Shown: positions 25,401-38,700 of the stretch, piece by piece
Numbering within the stretch: the first letter of the stretch is position 1
Layout: each line of letters begins with the position of its first letter
DNA from: Cardinalis cardinalis
Taxonomy: Eukaryota > Chordata > Aves > Passeriformes > Cardinalidae
NCBI GenBank assembly: GCA_014549065.1
Contig: JACDOX010000044.1
Span: 1,674,001 to 1,738,000 of the forward strand
Direction of reading: 5' to 3'
Length of the DNA: 64,000 nucleotides
The notes under the pieces: generated by a model
What the model saw: the letters and a program-made list of their open reading frames with translations, nothing else
Told to the model about the DNA's origin: nothing
The model's database searches: none
Made by a program: the position numbers and the translations under genes

Positions 25401-26517
25401 CATCGACACACAGCAAAAACACCTCAATGTTGTTAGCCTGTCTGAGACAAGAATTATGTTGATAGATACATGAAACAACGCCTATAAGACCCCAGTTTAA
25501 TTATTAGTTACAAATGGTTATGATAATCAAACCCACATGTCTTGTGTAAGCACCCAGGTTCTCACCATGCAGGTGTTACAAGGCAGGGTTTAGTTCTCAC
25601 TCCCCCTTCACGCTGAATCATCGGAAAGCAGCCCCAGTGGGTCTGGATACCAGACTAACAGGTTCACTGACACAATACACAGACAAAGCAATCCCTACTG
25701 GTTTTAATTCTCCTGTTATTTTTCAGGCTGAGTGTTCAGTCCAGAACACATCCCCTGAAACACATCCCATTCAGTGTCAAGCCAAAACACACCCTGCCGG
25801 AAAATGTGAAGCAGTGGGGATATTAAAAAAACCCCAAAAAACAAAAAACCACACACCAATTTATACACAGCTCTTTGTTAGTCAATCACCAGGAGGCAAA
25901 GCTAGATTTCACTTCTAATACTGAACTAACAGCAGCATTAGAAGATGAAAAACTCAGGTCTATTTTACTGGGCTGTGGGACTCTACAGTGTTTCATTGCA
26001 ACACTCAGGTGTACACCTTTCCTCAAGTTTTATTTTGTTGTAGGAAACATCACTTTGGGAAATGAAACCTGTGTGCACTTCAAAATGAAAATACTGTTTA
26101 ACAGTTGAAAGGATCTACATCAAATGTAGCAGATCCACATCATTAACAAAACCTAAAAAGAACTGCAACAAGCAGTGTTTGCCTATGGGGCTCTTAAAAA
26201 CAAGAGAATATTTGAGGGGAGTTTGTTTTCCCACAAGAACACAAACTTTATTTCACAAAGAACTAAGCAAAAATGACTGGTAATAGTCATCCCCGATTTA
26301 TCATCATGATACTTTACTTTCCTTAGTACCGTCTACTGAAGCCCTCAGAGCCTCGATGGCCATCAAGATCAGATCTGACTACGTGAAAGGCAAATAAAGG
26401 TTATCTGCTTAAGAGGAAATGTCTAGTTTTAGGAAATCAAACATTAAAAGCCAGCCAAGTCTGCTGCAAAAACAGAAATGAAACTAAAAATTTAAAACCT
26501 ATGCTGAACCACTACAT

Positions 26518-26583
26518 CAGTTCTGACAAATAAAAACCCACCTGATGCAGTAAGATCAGGTGGGTTTTTATTTGTCAGAACTG
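26518..26583. repeat. Fold-back 1: 29-bp perfect inverted repeat, 8-nt loop
   Basis: The arm at 26518-26546 (starting CAGTTCTGACAAATAAAAAC and ending CACCTGAT) is the exact reverse complement of 26555-26583. The loop is GCAGTAAG (26547-26554). A perfect stem of this length is far beyond chance in intron DNA. It immediately precedes a second hairpin with a related loop. It is transcribed as part of the PDLIM5 pre-mRNA. It could be a fold-back from template switching, a small terminal-inverted-repeat element or a precursor-like RNA hairpin; I cannot decide between them. Confidence 0.95.
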
Positions 26584-26587
26584 TCCT

Positions 26588-26662
26588 AATGCTATATTAT
26601 TTGTCAAAATGTCCTCCAGTTACAGCAGTAATGGAGGACATTTTGCAAGTAATATAGCATTT
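26588..26662. repeat. Fold-back 2: about 30-bp inverted repeat with one bulge, loop containing GCAGTAA
   Basis: The left arm (ATGCTATATTATTTGT then CAAAATGTCCTCCA, from 26589) pairs with the right arm (TGGAGGACATTTTG then CAAGTAATATAGCAT, 26632-26660). The inner 14 bp are perfect. The outer part has one mismatch and a one-base bulge. A further TTAC/GTAA pairing lies inside the loop. The loop region carries GCAGTAA (26625-26631), the same heptamer as in fold-back 1. Confidence 0.93.
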
Positions 26663-29600
26663 TAAAATAGCTGTAATCAGCTGCTGCCTACAGCAGATAA
26701 AATTACTAGAGAAACAAAAATATGTTTTTCTACATTATACTGCAGTGCTTATGGGATATTGGTGTCACCATGAATACCACGGAAGTCCTTTAGAAAATAA
26801 GGAAATGAAAGCCAGAATTGCATCAAAGGCCTCCTGGAGAATATTACTTCATTAAAATCACTTCAAATGAAACAAAACGTAACAAAAACCTAAGAATATC
26901 ACTTTTCTGATGGCTTTCTGTAACTCATCAAAGAAAAAAAACAAACCTACACTCCCCTCTGGGGATTGTTTATAAAAGGGAGGAAAGCAGTAACCAAGAG
27001 AGCTTCCTGAAACACAGCTATGAACCTTTTCCTCAGAAAAACTAAAAAGCAGGACTTTGCCAGGAAATCACACTAAGAGCAAACAACATTGCTTTCTTAT
27101 CAGTCTTCAAAATCTGAACTATTCCACAGCTCCACTTCTGCCTTTTTCTAAAACAAACCCAAACTGGACCCCAAACCAATGCCCCTTCCTCCCCACCGCC
27201 AGAAATCAACACGCCTTTCAGCATCTCCCATGTGAAGAGATAATGAAAAGTAAAAAGTGCCTGGATTGTTCTTACACAGCCACAACAGCTCTTGACAACA
27301 GTGGCATAGTCCAAAGCACCTGGCACATAATTGCCACAGAAAGGTTGACTTAATACTGCACTGTCAGTGGAGACGTCTTTCCTGTCGTGTAGGAAGTTGG
27401 CGATTGTACCTCTAATGCAGAAGCTTTATTGTATATCACAGGGATATTGACAGTCAGCAAAATTAACTCCTGTGGTTTTCAAGACTTTTTTTTTTAGATT
27501 TTCATAATGAAAATTAGCTTAGTTGTGTTCCTACCTTCCTAAAATACATATATTTAATGTTTTGGAAATACATTTAATCTACTCCTCAGAAGCATCTATG
27601 TTACTAAAGATCTCTTAAATGTGGGGATGTTTGAGCACATACCTCACGTTCTGCTTACACCCTTCAACAGCAATGAGAAGGCTTTGCAACATGCAGAATA
27701 TAAAGCTTAAAGGGGTTTGCAAGCTGGAAAATGCTGTTAAGTAACAGTCAGACTCGTAGTAACACTAGCCACAACTTCAGCCAGCCTAGATGTTTTCTGT
27801 ATTAAATTTCAACTTGCAAATGTTACTTCTTGCTTACAGCAAAGAGCATATGAACTTAAGAATGTGGAGTTCATTAAGCAATTTCCTGCTGTCCACAGAG
27901 ATACTCCTCAACTCAAGTTTTGGGGTTTTTTTAAATTCTGTAGGACAGGAGAAAGCTATTGGTATTTCAGCAAGTTATTCTAAATCACAAGCAGTCATTT
28001 ATCATTATCATGTCTTTCATCCATTAGGCAAAGCACTGCAAGCCCATCCTCACCTTGCATACTGAGGCACACTGTCCATCTAGCACATGCCAAAATCAAG
28101 TAAGATTATTTAATTTCCAGAAACTTCCTACTGAATTACGCCATTTCAGGAAAAATATATGTGAATAAACCTTCACTGCTCCTGTCTTCCCAGACAGAAA
28201 TCAATTGTGTCAGATCTAATCAGAATACAGATTTATTTTAGTTTTATAACAGAGTGAAAATAGGCTTTTAAAGCAACTGTACACCTAAACATCAAGCCAA
28301 AGCTATTACCTTTCTAATGATCTGCTTGTGTAAAGCCACATTTCTTGCACTGCATTTTTTTGCTTTAACAATTTAATCTTTGTTTTCTAAAAGCACCATT
28401 ATACATCAGAGTGGTTTCATCCCTATAGCAGAACTATAATGGAAGGCAAGTATTTTCATATTCATTTTAAGTATAGGAATGAAAAAATGCAGTCTGTATA
28501 ATAACAACATGTGATCAGCATTTGTTTTTAGGCTAATCCCAACATATCTGAAAGATATGCATGGTTTCAGGCTTTAAACAAATATCTATAGAGCGAGCAA
28601 AATTACTAAAACACAAAAAAACCTGCAAAAACAAGCAAAAAAACTCCACAAACCAACCCCAACTTCACCTCCTTGTCTGAAAACAAGTAATATTTTTAAG
28701 AAATTTGTCAGATATCTGTGCTACACAACAGTTTGTATAAAGCAATGGCACAGATGTTTCCCACTGGGTAAGGCAAAAAAGCAAGATGACCAATTAAGGC
28801 ACTTCAGTTACCACTTGATCCATTGCAAACAGATGGGAACTTCTAGGATCCAAAACTTCCCTCCCTCTATTTTCACAAAGGACTCTCAGAGGCAAACCTC
28901 CACCACAATCACTCACTACTGTTCAAACAGTGAGGCCCCAATTTATCTCCTCCCCAGCTTTTTATCAGCTTCTGCTCATTATAACATCTGAGCTACTCTC
29001 CCAAGCAACCTTACGAACCTTTATTCTGTCAAGGACTTGGACTATGAGGGTAGGAATTTGAAAATTTATCCCAAATTGAACTTAGAAGCTCTCAGGTTGT
29101 GAGAGACAGTTTCTGGATGATGGCCTCCTTGTTTTCACACAAAAGAAGGTGATGTTTTTAAATATCCCCCTAATCTGACTGCCTGTGGTTTAACCCATCA
29201 TGACATAATTATGTTGACAAAACCTCAAAAACATAATTGTAAAATGGATGCAATTGCTGCAACTCAGAGGTGATATTTTGCATTTCCCTGGTAGTAAACA
29301 TACTAAAAATAAAATTAAAACCAAAAAAACCAAAACACCAACATGTTAATGTTTCTTCTTTAACCTCCCTTCGCTTGATTTTCAACTTCCTGAGGTGGTA
29401 TTAACTATATGGGGGCCAGAGGGGAACATACCTGAAATTAAAAGTGAAAAAAACATCTTTAAACTCACATTTGAAGGAAATATTTTGATATTCACTAAAC
29501 AGCAATCTGCCTTTGGCAGTTGCCATTGTCCACCATCTTTATCTGCTACTGTATTTATGTTCCTATGCTACTTACAGCAGCAAGCTCAAGAAACTGCACA

Positions 29601-32600
29601 GCCTTTACAAACCTTTTGCACTCTAAAGATTCCCAGCAAAACTCTAAGGTACACAATGTGAGAAAGGCTGCTATTACTGTTGCTTAACTCGCCCTCAGTC
29701 CCACCCATTTTCCTGGCAGATGGGTAGGTATCACTCTGTACAAGTCACTGAACTCTTGTTTTTTACCCTGCAACCTTCCACTTTGATCCCAGCAACTCTC
29801 CTTTGAACTTGCAAGCAAGCCTTTAGTCTGTTGGATTCACTTCGCTGCAGCATGTTCTGTGGTTCATCTAATTGCTACCTGACCAGCAGCAAAGCGCTAC
29901 GTACAAGACGACTCTGAATTTCAGCTGGAAGTAAGAGCTGTACCCTTCCGTTTATTTAGTGTGTGGGCAGGCTTTCCAAAGGCATGGCTTAGCTAGCTAA
30001 ACTTGCCCAGCTCCTAAATTAGGAGCAAAAGGTTCCTACCTTGCTTCCAACAAGTGCATAGATTTATACAACAACTTTTGGATCAAAAAAAGCCCCAGCA
30101 TTATTCATCAGCTTTGAATTCTCTGGACAATGTTTTAACCCAATATCATTAAATTTCAGAGCAAGATAAACCAGGAGGACTTAAGACAACTCAGCTGACT
30201 GCACTGCAATGCACAGCACAAAAAGATCTCCAGGGTTGTTTGAAGTCTCACCGGGCTCCACTGAGTGAGCCACCTGGAACAGCTGCCACCTCAAAGCTTA
30301 GTGACATGGCTAAACAAGAGAAGGGAATGCCTGTTGGGGAGACACTGTTTTTCACCTAGCATAATTCAGGCATAATCACTGAAAACTAGAAATAATGACT
30401 GAAAGTAGCAAACTAGCCTTGGGGAATAAGTAGCCAAAGGTTTTGAGTAGCATTTGAACAATGAATGTACAGTTTGTTTACATATGCCAAGCCATACTGC
30501 CTCAACGGAGTTCCGTAAATTTTCTGTCTCTTAACTCTCTCAATTCAAAAGAAATTATTTCCTTAATCATCCAGCACTTAGTTCTGACAATCCTGAAACA
30601 AGTTACATAAGAATTAGTATTACAAAAAGACTTACAGCAAAGAAAAAAAGGTTTCAGATTTTGAAAAAAATTACTTGGAAGCTGTGGCGTCTTTCAACCA
30701 ATTATTATTGTCTCTGTTCAACTGACATAGGACAATGAAGCTTCTATTTTTCTAAAAAAGCAAATCACTGAAGAACCAAGCTAATGTCAAAATACCTATG
30801 TAAGGGAAATGATGATGACTAAAGTTGGGAGAAAAATATAAGAGTTCAGAATGCATTCTTATCATAGTTTTCCTCAAGCTCGTCCATATATGGTTTAGGG
30901 AAACAAAATACCCACCCAAGGAACCTATGACTCACAGAACTGAAACATGAGTTTTAACCATCATCTAAAGTGAAGCCTGTAAATTAAGCAAAAAATAGTA
31001 AGAAAAAAGCATACTAAGCTAGTCTTACTGCTGAAAAACCTTCCCAAAATGGTTACCTTGAAAAAAAGATCTTAGAAAATAGAATTCAAATGGTCCATAA
31101 CATTTTTTTTCTTGCATACCCCATCTTAAATGATGAGAATTTCAGCTGCCCTTAAGCTAAAAGCCTAGACTTCATGCTTCCTGAAAGAAAAACCAAAAAG
31201 ATGAGGGAGAACAGTACAATAAAGATTCATAATCAGGCAGGCAGCTAAAACAAATGTCATGGCTTTTAGCTTACCAACTGCAGAACTCAGCCCTATGGCT
31301 CAACTAACTTTTCTCTGAGTCCTGTAGGACATCAAGAATACCCAGGAGGCCCCAGCATCACCTATGACACTTGGGCAACCCACTGCTTTAAAAAGGTTTA
31401 GGAAAAAACCCACCAAGCCCATGGCCATCACTGAAATTCATCTATTTCTTTGTAGCAGCTGTGTTCCTCCACTGAAGAGCTGGAATCAGAACCACAGTAC
31501 CTGCTCACTGCCAGCTTACTGCACCCAGAAATTTTTTTTCACCCAAAGAAGCACTGCAATATAGTAACAGAGGAGCAAACAAACTGGAGAATCCTCCTTT
31601 CACTTCCCAAGCCAAGCAATCTCAATGCCTCTTCTCCTAAATTAATAAATTCATAGACAGAGTAAAGAAATTCCTTTACAAAGCAAACTATACTCATGCA
31701 GAGCTGTTTTACTAAATAGAGAGATAAATATGTTCGCTATCATTATAGGAAAAACAATGCCCAAGACTTTCCAGCTTTTCTCTTTTACTTTTATCCCTGC
31801 ATTGCTGACACTTTTCCCAGAAGTTTCACAGGTATCATGATCTCATTCATCTGTAGAAATCCACAATTCTTTATCCTGCTCACTCCCAAAGAATCATTAA
31901 GGCAAATCTCTGGAGAAACAGTCCCCAAAAATAATATTTTAAAAATAGGTGGTGGCTTTAAGCTGTTCAGCAACTTAGAGATTTATTTATAAAAGTCCAT
32001 GCTAAGTTACTGAACTTGAAACTATATGCAAAAAGCAAGCATCTGGTTTCCATCTGTCCTCATGGGAAACTGGAATGGCTTTAGATGAAAATGAAATATT
32101 GGGGTTCAAAAGATCAAGATCTCAGAAAGGGAGGGATGAATAGAAACAAAAATTGGAGGAGGAGGGAGATTTATCAAGAAGCTAAAATTGCAAGTTACAA
32201 AATAAAAGAATATTTAAAAAACCACACTCCGTATTTTTGAATCATATAATGACTCAGTTGAGATGGCCATGAAAGAGAGTATCACCATAAAATATCAAAA
32301 CACTACAACCCATAGCCAGCAGATCTCTTAAGAAGGCTGCAAGCATCTGCCCTTCTTGTCCTTCAGCCCAGCCTTTTATACCCTCATGTTGATGCATTGC
32401 ACCTGTGTGCCCNCTGNTCCCTTTGGTGNTGGGTCAGTGCCCCTGGGCACTCCATGGCTCATTGCTGTCAATGCTGCTCACAGCTGCAGCCCATTGGGGA
32501 TGAGGCTGGCCACAGCCCCACCCCAATTACCACAAACTGTACCTACAAAATAATATGAAAAATTACCAAATAACATGCCTACATTCACATTTCATTTCAG

Positions 32601-35600
32601 AACTGAAAAAAAGATATAACTTCTGTACTAAATAATGAGACTTGCTTACAGAACATATTGATTTTAAAGACATACACCTGAAAATACTTGCCAACACATG
32701 CAAATGTTAAGCACCGAGGACTGCACACAGAGCTGGCAAAGCATAATTTTGTCCATTGGTATTTGAGCAACCTCTACTTAAAGTGGACTTGCAATTGTGT
32801 CAGCTGCACCTCCAGTTCCTTTCCAGGGCACACAACAGTTCCATGTTTAAAAAAACTTAGCTGCAATACTGCCTTACATGGAACAAAGGGAAGCTTTGAT
32901 TTGCCCTTCAAATATCTTGCCAACATTAAATTACAAGTTACAAAACATCTAAATTGGTTTTCCACAAGGGGTACTTGCATATCTGCCTACATAAATATAC
33001 TGCTTAAATCTCTAAGTAAAGGTTTTTGAAGGCAGTACTTTAACTATCCCTTCCAACCTCCCAGACAAGCTACTTCTTGCCCCTTGTTTAGTTTCTCTTA
33101 ATTTTATTTTTTCTACTTTGCACATAAAGAAGAGAGGAAACCAAGTGAAAACCTAAATAGGTTAACTATCAAGTTAAAATATTTATATTAAGGAATCTGA
33201 TAATAAAGAATTTCCTCTCTTGCCTTTGCCATAGACTACAGAAGTTTCCTTTGTAGCTTTTAAAAGGTGAAGTGTCACCATGCCCTGACCACTGTGCAAA
33301 CTGGGGTGCTGGAGTACATGCTCAAAGTAACACCACTAACCATCCAACCACTGTGTTCTTTTAAAGAAGCAGCAAACCAGGGCAGTATCTCAGAATTGAT
33401 GGACTCTTTCAAAACCAACCTCAACATCCTTGCATTGTAGTCCAAACTATCAGCAGACTGTGTGAAAGTAGATAAAATCTCAGAAGCAAAAATGAAAGTT
33501 AAATAAAAAAGCAGTAATATTAAAATAAAATGTCTTAGATTTTCCTATTCTACAGCACCAGCCCATATGTTGAAGGCCAGCTTTGCTTCACATTGACAGT
33601 ATCTCCTTAATGTTGCATGTGAAGAGTAAAATATTTTATTTCTTTCTGTTTCATTTTGGGAGAAGGGGCAGGAACAGAAGAATATAATTATGGAGAACAC
33701 TCAATATTAAAATGGCTTATCTTGCCACCTTGTTTATACTCTCAAACTCCCTTCCCATGGGCAGCCATCATCTCCAGTTAGCATGAGTCAGTCTGACTTC
33801 AAAGAAGCATCTTCTTCCAGGCTATAAAGAACAAATAAACAATCAAAGCAGATCTGTTAAAGAGCAGGGCAAGGAAATTTTCACAGGCAGAGGAAGCAGA
33901 GAGCACTGCTTGGTTTCTTGGGATATAGGTAGAATTCAAAACAGCTTAGACCATGAGCCCGCAAGGCAGCAGAGCCACAAGACACATCTGTCACATCACA
34001 CCCCCAGATGCCAGGACCAAGGCTATTCCTTTGATCACTGTTAGTCTGATCCTGACTTAGCCTTCAGCTGTCAGGTAGCCAACAGCGGTGAGTCAGATGC
34101 TACACTAAGTGAGAAGGCTCAGAACAGCAGGGGATCAGGCTAACTCATAATTAATTTGATTTTCAAACCACTCATCTCCGTACCTAACCAGAAGCAGCCT
34201 CAGACAAGTCACTACCTGACTGGGACACACCTGCCATGCCTTTCCTATATCCAATATTAACCCTGCCCATACAGTTATGATGACAGGAGGAAGTGGGCCA
34301 ACCCACCTGCCTGTGACTCAGTGGGTCCTGGAAAGTGCATTTCTGAGCGACCTGCCCGTCTCCCTGGGAGTCAGAAAAGCAAACGACGCACTAGATACAA
34401 CATGTAGTTCTTCTAATGAGCTGGTGTAATACCTGTCTTTCATCAAGAAACTTTTAATGCCACCTTTACAAGTTTTACTCGGGGAGATGCCCTAGGCATG
34501 AACCACACCACAAGGTACTCCTCTCCTCAGACTGAGCAAAGGGAATCCCTTAGTCAGGGCAGCTAAGCACTGAAGCACAGGACAACGGGAAAAACAAGAA
34601 ACAACAAGCCGTGCTGAACTGCAGCCTCTTACAGAAGGAAGCACTCACACAACCATTCAAAGACACAGCACTTAGGGCTGGGAACAAGCACTGCCACCCT
34701 GGAGATGGATGTTTGTCAGATCTGCAATCACGTCACCTCTTTTTATTCTAATACTGATTAACTCGCTGAAAGACATAGTCCTCTCATTAAGGGGAGGATA
34801 ATTTGCCACAAAAAGCAGTCAGTAACTGGTGAAGGGATATGGTATGGAACTCAACCAATGCTCATCAAGGAACTGTACTGCTGAAGGCAGGCCTGAACAG
34901 CAGTCATGTCCTACAACTGCTGCTGTTTTCTTTGAAAACAAGAAGAGATGCTTTTCCCTAGGTGATGGATTCACAGGCCAATCTCCTCCAATAGGTTCAC
35001 TCACATCATTGAATCAAAACAGCAATCTTCTACCAAAAAAACATTTAGCCCTGGGAGGCTTTTGAGAACTGGAGGAATTTATTGTTTGTGCTGCTGCTCA
35101 TTCTACTTCCATAACCCGTATGTGAGCATCCTGCTCCCCTCCTGCAACAACTCCCAATACAGAGCCCCAGGCTACAGCAGAGATATGCAGGGATTCAATA
35201 AACTCTATGATTTAATAATGAGACTGGGCCAAGCTGTAACTTCTACAGCAGGCACTTCAATTAGAACAGGGAGGCTGATAATTGGTGACATAGGAGTATC
35301 ACCATGGCGGAAATTACATGGTGGAAACACCTCCCAGACTCTGAGCAGAATTATTTTGATCCATTTAACTCAAGGGTTAACTATTTAAAGCCATCATTCT
35401 GCTAGCCAGTAAGAATGGTGCTGAAGGACTTAACCAAAAAAATTGTTCCTAGTCACTTGGGGGAGGGGAAAAAAGCATTAGTAAGACCTGCTTTTAAACA
35501 GATTAATTAAACAAAACTGAAACTCAAAAGGAAGAGAAAATACAATAGGTGACATAAAGCTGAAAAAAGTCAAGCCACGTAATTAACATCTAATAAGTTT

Positions 35601-35765
35601 TCTAAAATGCTGTAAATCAAGACAGATTGAAAGCTATGGCAGCATATCTTTCAATCACTGACATTTAACTCCATAGACTTTGCCAAACCACTAACACATT
35701 TTTATCCTCCAAACCACTGTTAGGATGATAATCAATTCTCTTTAAAAAAAAATAAGCTATCTTAC

Positions 35766-35917
35766 CTTTGCAGAGTCATGTTCAAATTGCCTGTACATGC
35801 CTTGATCTTGTTTTGTGCTTCTAGATGAGTCATGCCATCCGTGCTTATCCCATCAATGGTGAGAACCACATCACCGATCCCCACATGTGCTTGGGCTGCC
35901 TTGCCACCGTCGTTAAG
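35766..35917 (-). CDS. PDLIM5: PDLIM5 coding exon, C-terminal two-thirds of the PDZ domain
   Basis: This 152-nt exon (50 codons + 2 nt) encodes LNDGGKAAQAHVGIGDVV, LTIDGISTDGMTHLEAQNKI and KACTGNLNMTLQ, followed by the split Arg codon. This is the PDLIM5 PDZ domain after its first strands. IGDVVLTIDGI is the central strand pair with its turn, and MTHLEAQNKIKAC is the ligand-groove helix, with His in the class-I-type position. LNMTLQR is the last strand. The PDZ domain binds C-terminal peptides of alpha-actinin and related partners. The acceptor is CATTTCAG (AG at 35919-35918) and the donor is GTAAGA from 35765. The exon starts in phase 0, matching the family's preceding exon that ends at ...TISS. 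That exon, with the PWGF carboxylate-binding loop, is not in the window. Two residues differ from the mammalian form as I recall it: N for K in SLKDGG, and G for R in NVRIGD. Confidence 0.97.
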
Positions 35918-37100
35918 CTGAAATGTCACAAGAATGGTAAATGAGAAATTTGGATAGTTTATGTTTATATTGAACACAAAATCACAGTATTTTATTCACA
36001 GTGCTGTTTCATGCAAAGAGAAAAAACAAGATATCTTTTCTCATTTGTGAGTCCTGTGAAAATTGCTGCAATACCTATAAGTATTCATTCTTATTTCACT
36101 TCAATGACAGGAAAGAACTGCACAGTATAGCCTGCTTTTTAAAATCAAACCCCACTTCTTCTTTACTGGCTGGAAGCTATGGACATTCACAAAGACACAC
36201 AAGCAGGGACAGGCACTCACAGTTTCCTGAACTCCAAGTCCCAGCCACCTTTCTCTTCATACATGAAATTTTGAGGAGAGAGAAAGGCTGTAAACCAGCT
36301 TTTTCCAATCTAACTTTTCCATTTGAAAAAATCTCTTCAATGTTCATTTATTTGTCAAAAACTGGTCATGAGCAGGGAAGACTTTGTTAATAGTGAAGCT
36401 GACTTTTCCCTAGCCAGAACTACTAGAAAGTCAAAAGTTCAACATCACAGACAGGCTGCTTGCAGTACATTGTTTTGCCTTTCTCTCAGTAGGTTTACAG
36501 GCCCCAATGACCTGCAGTATATTCAGATCACGATAAGAAAAGTCTCTTGACAAGTCTAACTCTTTAATCAAGGTCACTACCAAAGTTCAGTTCAACTGTT
36601 TTGGTCCACTTGAATGAAACAATATTGCAACAGAACCCTCTGTAAAGTTCACACTATTGGCCCCAACTGAACAATAAATTAATCTTTTCATCTGATCCAA
36701 CTGAATTTCAACTACCTTCATTCCCAAGAACAAAAACAGAAATTTATGTAACACAGAATAAGAACTATGCACTGATTTATATCCCTGGTCCTCAATCTCC
36801 TAATCATTTTATAGCAGGCTGAAGAAACATCCTGGATGGTATCAATTCTCTCTATGTTTCCAACAGCAGAGATGTTGGAAAAAGCAGTCTTCTTATGGCA
36901 GAGATGTTGTAGCTGCTGGTGCTGTGTATGCAAAACCTCCCAACTCTGTCCTCTGCCTGCAAGCATGAGTCTGTTCCTTGAAGAAATCACTGCTTCTAAG
37001 GAAGTGCTGCAAGCAGCACAATTGCTTTATCTTCATTTCCAAAAGTAGACTTCACCTTGAGCCAAAATGGTACTTTAGCACATGACTTGAGAGCTGGTAG

Positions 37101-37480
37101 TGTTCAGCCAGGATGAAAAGGACACTCAGGGGAGATCTCAGCCCTCTCTGCAACTGTCTGAAAAGAGGGTGTAGTGACATGGGAGTCAGTCTCTTCTCCC
37201 AGGTAACAAGTGACAGGAGGAGAGCAAACTCAAGTCATACTACAGAAGGTTTAATTTGGATACTAGGAAAAATTTTTTCATGGAAAGCATTGTCAAGCAC
37301 TGGAAGAGGCTTCCCAGGAAAACAGCAGAATCACCATCCCTAGAAGTATTCAAAATACGCATAGACAAGGTACTTGAGGACATGGTTTAGTGGTTAACAT
37401 GGTGGTGCTGCTACCTTGACAACTGGACTTGGTGACCCTGAGAGGTCTTTTCCAACCTTGCCAATTCTATGATTCTATGA
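37101..37480 (+). mobile_element. CR1 LINE 3'-end fragment with terminal ATTCTATGA repeat
   Basis: It starts at TGTTCAGCCAGGATGAAAAG and continues through GGGGAGATCTCAGCCCTCTC and GTCTCTTCTCCCAGGTAACA. AGAGGCTTCCCAGGAAAACA and CATCCCTAGAAGTATTCAA follow, then GGTCTTTTCCAACCTTGCC. It ends in the diagnostic CR1 tail ATTCTATGATTCTATGA at 37464-37480. It belongs to the same CR1 3'-end subfamily as the inverted fragment at 11546-11632 (ACATGGTTTAGTGGTTAAC-type tail). It is 5'-truncated and antisense to PDLIM5. Confidence 0.95.
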
Positions 37481-38479
37481 CTTTTCAAAGGTGAGCCAAA
37501 GGAAGGTTTTCATCTCCTTTGTTTTTTAACTGTCCCTGTTTTAGTTCATGCAGTAGGGACCAAGAAGTTTTGGTTCATTACTACTTTACAAAGTACAGCC
37601 ACCAGTCTCTACATCATTCACTTCAACAGGAGAAGTGAGGTTACATCTTGAAAACTGTCTGTGGGTAAAGAGATAATAATGCACGAAATATGAGGAACTC
37701 AGTCTCTGCATTTGTGTAGGGTAAACCTGTGGAAGGTGTCCCATCAGCCTACCTGATATGGTTAAGGCTTTCCTAAAATCCAAGCAACTAGAAATAGATG
37801 ACATGTATTGGATGGCATGTGAAGACAAATACTTCAACTGAGAAAAAATATTGTGTAATGTTGCAAGATATATGCAAATGCAAAACTCCAAAAATATTAC
37901 CATTTGACAACATCTAGACTAAACTCAAGAAATTTCACATTCAGTGAATCTCTGAATTTCAACATCAATCCCACAGTTGCTGACTGCAGTAGCAACTGCA
38001 ACTGATGAGCAGATAAAAACAACAGAGAAAATTCTCAACAAAATGAGAAAAATTCTCCGATTTAATGTTAACCTGGTGAAAGAAGAGGCCTGCAATCAAG
38101 GAAGACTTGTCATATCTTCAGAAAATAGCAGCCAGGCCCTCAGCATTACGAACCAACACAGCTATTTTAGCCAGAGTTGAAACCAGAGGGTGCTAATAAG
38201 GCAAAGTTAGCAAAGCAAGGAAGTCAAGTAAGAGGGAAAGGAAAAAGGAGACATCTTGATTTCAGAAAAATTATTTGACTTGCTGAAGTCATAAGAATTT
38301 CAAGTTGTATTGTGAATCCTTTTACAAAAGGCTTCAACCAAAAAGCCAAAAGTCCTCCAAAATTGGGTGTTCATACCCAAATTGTGAGTTAAGAGGCCTG
38401 ATTACTATAAAACACCAATCAGGGAAGTTCACAAGCATATAGAAAGCTATGACCAACATAACTATTTATAGGAAAGCTC

Positions 38480-38700
38480 CTCAAACCTTTGGATGAGGGG
38501 TGGGACCTGCCATAAACAGATCCTGCCATAAACCGATATGTTATAGCACGCTGACATTTGCCAGCAAGGTCTGGAAAAGGGAAAGGAACGTAGGGGTGCT
38601 AAAAGCTAAAGGTCAAATGGATCGCTGTGATTTGTGAATAAAATTTAGCTTTCTCAGAACGTGTGCAAATGCACATGATGCTGACATGTTGCAATTTGTC
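38480..38700 (+). mobile_element. Possible LTR-like fragment
   Basis: The direct repeat CCTGCCATAAAC (twice near 38507-38534) is followed about 100 bp later by GTGAATAAAATTTAGC, a polyadenylation-like signal ahead of a CTTTCTCAGAACGTG stretch. It lies about 700 bp upstream of a clearer LTR core. No convincing TATA box or terminal TG/CA is seen. The identity is tentative. Confidence 0.25.

Larger units (their letters stand above)
7767..35765 (-). other. PDLIM5: PDLIM5 intron (27,999 bp)
   Basis: A large intron inside the post-PDZ part of the gene, with donor GTAAGA at 35765-35760 and an acceptor of T-rich tract then TTCCAG ending at 7767. It holds two CR1 fragments (about 11546-11632 minus strand and 18839-19444 plus strand), two LTR-like cores (about 15200-15610), tandem repeats (10655-10710, 13967-13995, 14637-14690), a 30-bp palindrome (8491-8520) and the double fold-back at 26518-26662. 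Three N bases lie near 32413-32429. The rest is unremarkable AT-rich sequence. Alternative PDLIM5 exons could lie here, but I found none I could support. Confidence 0.88.
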
